NCBI RefSeq assembly: GCF_036894955.1 | Contig: NZ_CP145905.1 | Span: forward strand, 3,676,501 to 3,740,500 | Origin: Paenibacillus sp. KS-LC4 | GTDB taxonomy: Bacteria; Bacillota; Bacilli; Paenibacillales; Paenibacillaceae | DNA: 64,000 nt | Direction of reading: 5' to 3' | Shown: piece by piece, positions 63,201-64,000 of the stretch | Numbering within the stretch: the stretch's first letter is position 1 | Layout of the letters: the number at the start of each line of letters is the position of its first letter | The notes under the pieces: model-generated | What the model was told of the DNA's origin: nothing | Seen by the model: only the letters and a program-made list of their open reading frames with translations | Database searches by the model: none | Position numbers and translations under genes: made by a program

Positions 63201-64000
63201 CGATAGCATGCCGGCCTTATTGAAGCTGATGTGCGCCTCTGGAGTTACAATCGTGTTCACACCGCCGACAACCGCCATATCGCAGTCGCCATTTTGCATG
63301 GCGCTGGCAGCGCGGTGAATGGCAACCAGCGAGCTTGAACAAGCGGTCTCCACCGGCTCGCTCGGGCCGTGAAGGTTCAGAGCATAGCTCATGCGGTTCG
63401 GGCCGACCGACGGCACGACGCCCGTGGACGAGTACCCTTCAATCGGGAAGTTCGCGTTCGTGATCAGTCCGCTGTACCCGCTGCTTCCCGTTCCGACGAA
63501 AATCCCCGTCTTGCTGCCCGACAGGCTCTGTGCCGAATAGCCCGCATCCTCGATCGCCTTCCACACATAGGTCATCAAAAGACGCTGTTGAGGGTCCATC
63601 AGCTTGGCTTCAAGCGGCGAGATGCCGAAGAATAGCGAATCGAACTTGTCAGTCTCGTCGAGGAAGCCGCCCCACTTGATGTTCGTTTTGTTTACTTCTG
63701 TATTCGGATCGCCAAAATACGCTCTCCAATCCCAGCGTTCTGGAGGAATCTCGGAAATGCAGTCGATGCCTTCCACGAGGTTATGCCAGAACTCCTGCAT
63801 GTCGCGGGATTGCGGGAAGGCCCCGCTCATCCCCACGATGGCGATCGGCTCGGTCACCGCCGATTGTGCCTGCTGCACCCCAGCGGTACGCAGGCGGCGC
63901 TTTTGTCTCACCGCCCGGGTCGAAGGAGCTTCTTGCAGCAGGGACCCTGCGACTTCCGCCCGTGCCGTTTCCGCTTGCACGGCGGCAGCCGGGGTAGACG
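57246..64000 (-). CDS. trans-AT polyketide synthase PKS1, C-terminal part: KS-KR-ACP*-ACP / KS-ACP-ACP
   Basis: The frame is open through the right edge, so the 5' end is outside; a GTG at 63980 is an internal codon. Residues counted from 63980: KSa (43-~480, Cys214 in ETACSSS); KR (structural half, then GIYLLTGGVGGIG at ~819); inactive ACP (Pro1102 at the serine position); ACP (Ser1196, GIDSLMI); KSb (1280-~1720, Cys1455 in DTMCSSS); Val/Ala/Pro-rich linker (~1885-1925); twin ACPs (Ser2053 and Ser2158, each with tryptophan six residues on); a helical C-terminal tail resembling the start of PKS2 (VDDLLLQVYEGNLGSEQAD). No AT and no DH are present. The second module is the beta-branch site, judged by the ACP tryptophans and the HMGS cassette next door. 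Confidence 0.94.
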   Translation of the reverse strand, partial: STPAAAVQAETARAEVAGSLLQEAPSTRAVRQKRRLRTAGVQQAQSAVTEPIAIVGMSGAFPQSRDMQEFWHNLVEGIDCISEIPPERWDWRAYFGDPNTEVNKTNIKWGGFLDETDKFDSLFFGISPLEAKLMDPQQRLLMTYVWKAIEDAGYSAQSLSGSKTGIFVGTGSSGYSGLITNANFPIEGYSSTGVVPSVGPNRMSYALNLHGPSEPVETACSSSLVAIHRAASAMQNGDCDMAVVGGVNTIVTPEAHISFNKAGMLSEDGRCKTFSDAANGYVRGEGVGMLVLKKLSVAERDGDHIYGLIRSTAVNHGGRANSLTAPNPKAQADLLINAYVKAGIDPRTITYIEAHGTGTELGDPIEINGLKSAFHELYRRTGTQEVESVHCGLGSVKTNIGHLELAAGIAGVIKVLLQLRHRTLAPTLHCEKVNPYIQLEGSPFYLVREVKRWEALHDAAGQDLPRRAGVSSFGFGGVNAHAIIEEYVPKERPSLKTDNSTKNPYIIALSAKNEHRLKEQVRQLCSALVAQKFAEEDLASIAYTLQVGRDAMEERLALVVTSVEELERKLKVILQGQTGLSEVWRGQVKRGKISLAEAAAHPEAREAEQIAELWVKGYFSDWNRLYGEKRPLRLSLPTYPFAKERHWISQAQDGYEALLFEPIWTEQDVVSQTLSPSIAQHLVLLCEVDVKLDSLQYRILQAGSAALVERFQAYAAQVFTEIQTLLQNKPKGNVLMQIAVSSQADSQLFTALSGLLRTAQLENPNFIGQVIEVKSGAGLEARLLENLHALQDDHVRYQNGKRLVAGWREVEMDQESAPVPWRSEGIYLLTGGVGGIGMIVAEEIARQAANPTLILVGRSQLSGAGQARLRKLRGMGACVEYRQVDVSFAPEVKRLIEGICEKYGTLHGILHGAGVNRDQFIFKKTQEELVEVLAPKVAGVVHLDAASKGLSLDFFVLFSSVAAVLGNLGQADYAAANAFLDAFANSRGGRILSINWPLWQEGGIRVDEETEKLLLQRIGMIPLRTQTGLQALYRALATGKDQVMVLEGKRTQIKQTLHSEPVHATSASSTVLLPSLEAALLHMVSELLNVKGSEIDPNAQMKEYGFDPYLISKLAQKINRQYGLELTPASLYETTLYQVIERIEAHAAKTKAAVVVKPVKEQDAALRAKTLHALKALFSETTGIRMNHLDAEELLERYGIDSLMISKLNQKLDVIFGNLSKTLFFEYRTLGAMTDYFVEEERTACQRWTGYEAPVVADASVVQAQIRHVERIAHYAPLPTKPNEREPIAIIGFSGRYPKSPSLQHYWENLKAGRDCVSEVPSERWSLDDFHHPNQDEAMRQGKSYSKWGGFIDGFADFDPQFFNLSPRETINIDPQERLFLEESWKALEDAGYTKERIASQHEGRVGVFVGVTKTGFELYGPDLWKQGEKIFPRTSFASVANRVSYFLNLNGPSMPVDTMCSSSLSAIYEACEHLYRGDCELAIAGGVNLYLHPSTYVFLSAQRMLSTDGQCKSFGLNGNGFVPGEGVGAVLLKPLSQALADGDQIHALIRAARVNHGGKTNGYTVPNPTAQGDLIFETLERAGLNARQVSYIEAHGTGTELGDPIEITGLTQAFRRHTKDTGFCAIGSVKSNIGHLEAAAGIAGLAKIVMQMKHGQLVPSLHTQQLNPNIQFGKTPFVVQQELSDWKRPMVEIDGKEQEGPRIAGLSSFGAGGANAHILIEEYRPEHVSETQARVTPQNPAVIVLSARQEEQLREQAQQLLEAIEDGRITEANLSDAAYTLQVGREPMEERLALIVGSVQEMTDKLTRYAAGKTDVEDLYRGQFRRNNEDLMLFAADEDMALTIEAWISKRKFSKLLSLWVKGLTLDWKKLHGAHQPRLISLPSYPFAKQRIWLPSIRVASAAAQAEPVEPVAPVVPVAPVAPVAPAEPVTLVAPVAPASAVASEGEIKSIGSAKMSSNLSARTNGIALQPLSAVREPFSERSATRQPIQLSPVGQATTAPAAAPAQIKVTVPASSVPASIPAESLQKELQATLAEALFLQPSDVDVNKAFVDMGLDSIVSVEWVRVINQQYGTDISATKVYDYPTIREFASYIANVLSKNAPKAASTSGTEPASQIKASKIAPSVTAAAPHEQLRESLADALFLQAADIDLDKKFVDMGLDSIVGVEWIRVINQQHGTDIPATKVYDYPTLREFAAYLSKQLQEHPIAEQPATELSVDDLLLQVYEGNLGSEQADQLLQQFKIKEEVK
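57396..57953 (-). other. twin beta-branching ACPs
   Basis: ACP3 (GLDSIVSVEW) and ACP4 (GLDSIVGVEW) are nearly identical at protein level and still clearly alike at DNA level. Both have tryptophan six residues after the active serine, the published flag for ACPs that interact with HMGS cassettes. Confidence 0.85.
58182..58282 (-). repeat. degenerate 9-base repeats encoding a Val-Ala-Pro linker in PKS1
   Basis: About ten imperfect copies encode V-A-P, V-E-P and V-V-P triplets between KSb and the twin ACPs. A flexible or extended spacer; not a CRISPR array. Confidence 0.75.
60561..60803 (-). other. inactive ACP domain in PKS1 (serine replaced by proline)
   Basis: The helix-2 motif reads EYGFDPYLISKL. 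The residue after Asp, which must be serine to accept phosphopantetheine, is proline (codon CCG, 60677-60675). The rest of the four-helix pattern is kept. The next ACP, 94 residues later, is intact. Confidence 0.85.

Noticed and set aside
32655..64000. A cis-AT or hybrid NRPS-PKS reading of the cluster.
   Set aside because: No AT signature (GHSxG) follows any KS, and no condensation or adenylation domains are present; the KS domains pass straight to LPTYPF linkers.

Overview
The window reads as chromosomal DNA of an endospore-forming member of the Bacillota, most likely Paenibacillus or a close relative. The evidence is gene content: ypeB, spmA/spmB, a sporulation dacB, ytfJ, spoVAA/AB/AF, prsW and mecA lie beside resABCDE, scpAB, a ribDEAH operon under an FMN riboswitch, and lysA. 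Nearly all genes are on the minus strand. The genus is inferred from gene order and protein character only.

Positions 1-8420 hold the start of cmk, ypfB, the PilZ gene ypfA, ypeB, a 52-residue zinc-ribbon protein, prsW, a small frameshifted ORF, mecA, a lipoprotein polysaccharide deacetylase, a CPBP-family membrane protease with a small membrane partner, an unrecognised anchored protein and a rhodanese. Positions 8500-10360 hold serA with a possible attenuated leader. Positions 10428-19744 hold a collinear block, read leftwards: dacB-spmA-spmB-rluB-resA-resB-resC-resD-resE. It couples spore cortex and maturation genes to cytochrome c biogenesis and redox-responsive signalling. Positions 19753-26614 hold ytfJ, ytfI, scpB/scpA and the riboflavin operon with its riboswitch. 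Positions 26755-31704 hold ppiB, lysA and a shortened spoVA locus (AA, AB and AF only).

From about 31850 to the right edge the content changes to a specialised-metabolite island: a fabZ gene on the plus strand, a strong shared terminator, then about 31 kb of minus-strand trans-acyltransferase polyketide synthase (trans-AT PKS). In transcription order the operon is PKS1 (5' end outside the window), donor ACP (acpK), decarboxylating ketosynthase (pksF-like), HMG-CoA-synthase-like enzyme (pksG-like), two enoyl-CoA-hydratase-like enzymes (pksH- and pksI-like), PKS2 (4147 aa) and PKS3 (2604 aa, ending in a thioesterase). No module has a cis acyltransferase domain and no discrete AT gene is visible, so the AT must lie elsewhere.

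Read collinearly, the visible assembly line is KSa-KR-ACP(inactive)-ACP; KSb-ACP-ACP (beta-branch site); ER-KSc-DH-KR-ACP; KSd-KR-ACP; KSe-MT | ACP; KSf-DH(degenerate)-KR-ACP; KSg-ACP-TE. This predicts a beta-hydroxyl, then a beta-alkyl branch installed by the HMGS cassette, a fully reduced unit, a hydroxyl, an alpha-methylated unit, a hydroxyl, and release of the last unit with an unmodified beta position. Unusual points are an enoylreductase fused to the front of a modular PKS, a carrier domain whose phosphopantetheine serine is proline, two DH domains at different stages of decay, and two closely related divergent ketosynthases that appear to come from an internal duplication. I cannot assign the product to a known compound from sequence alone.
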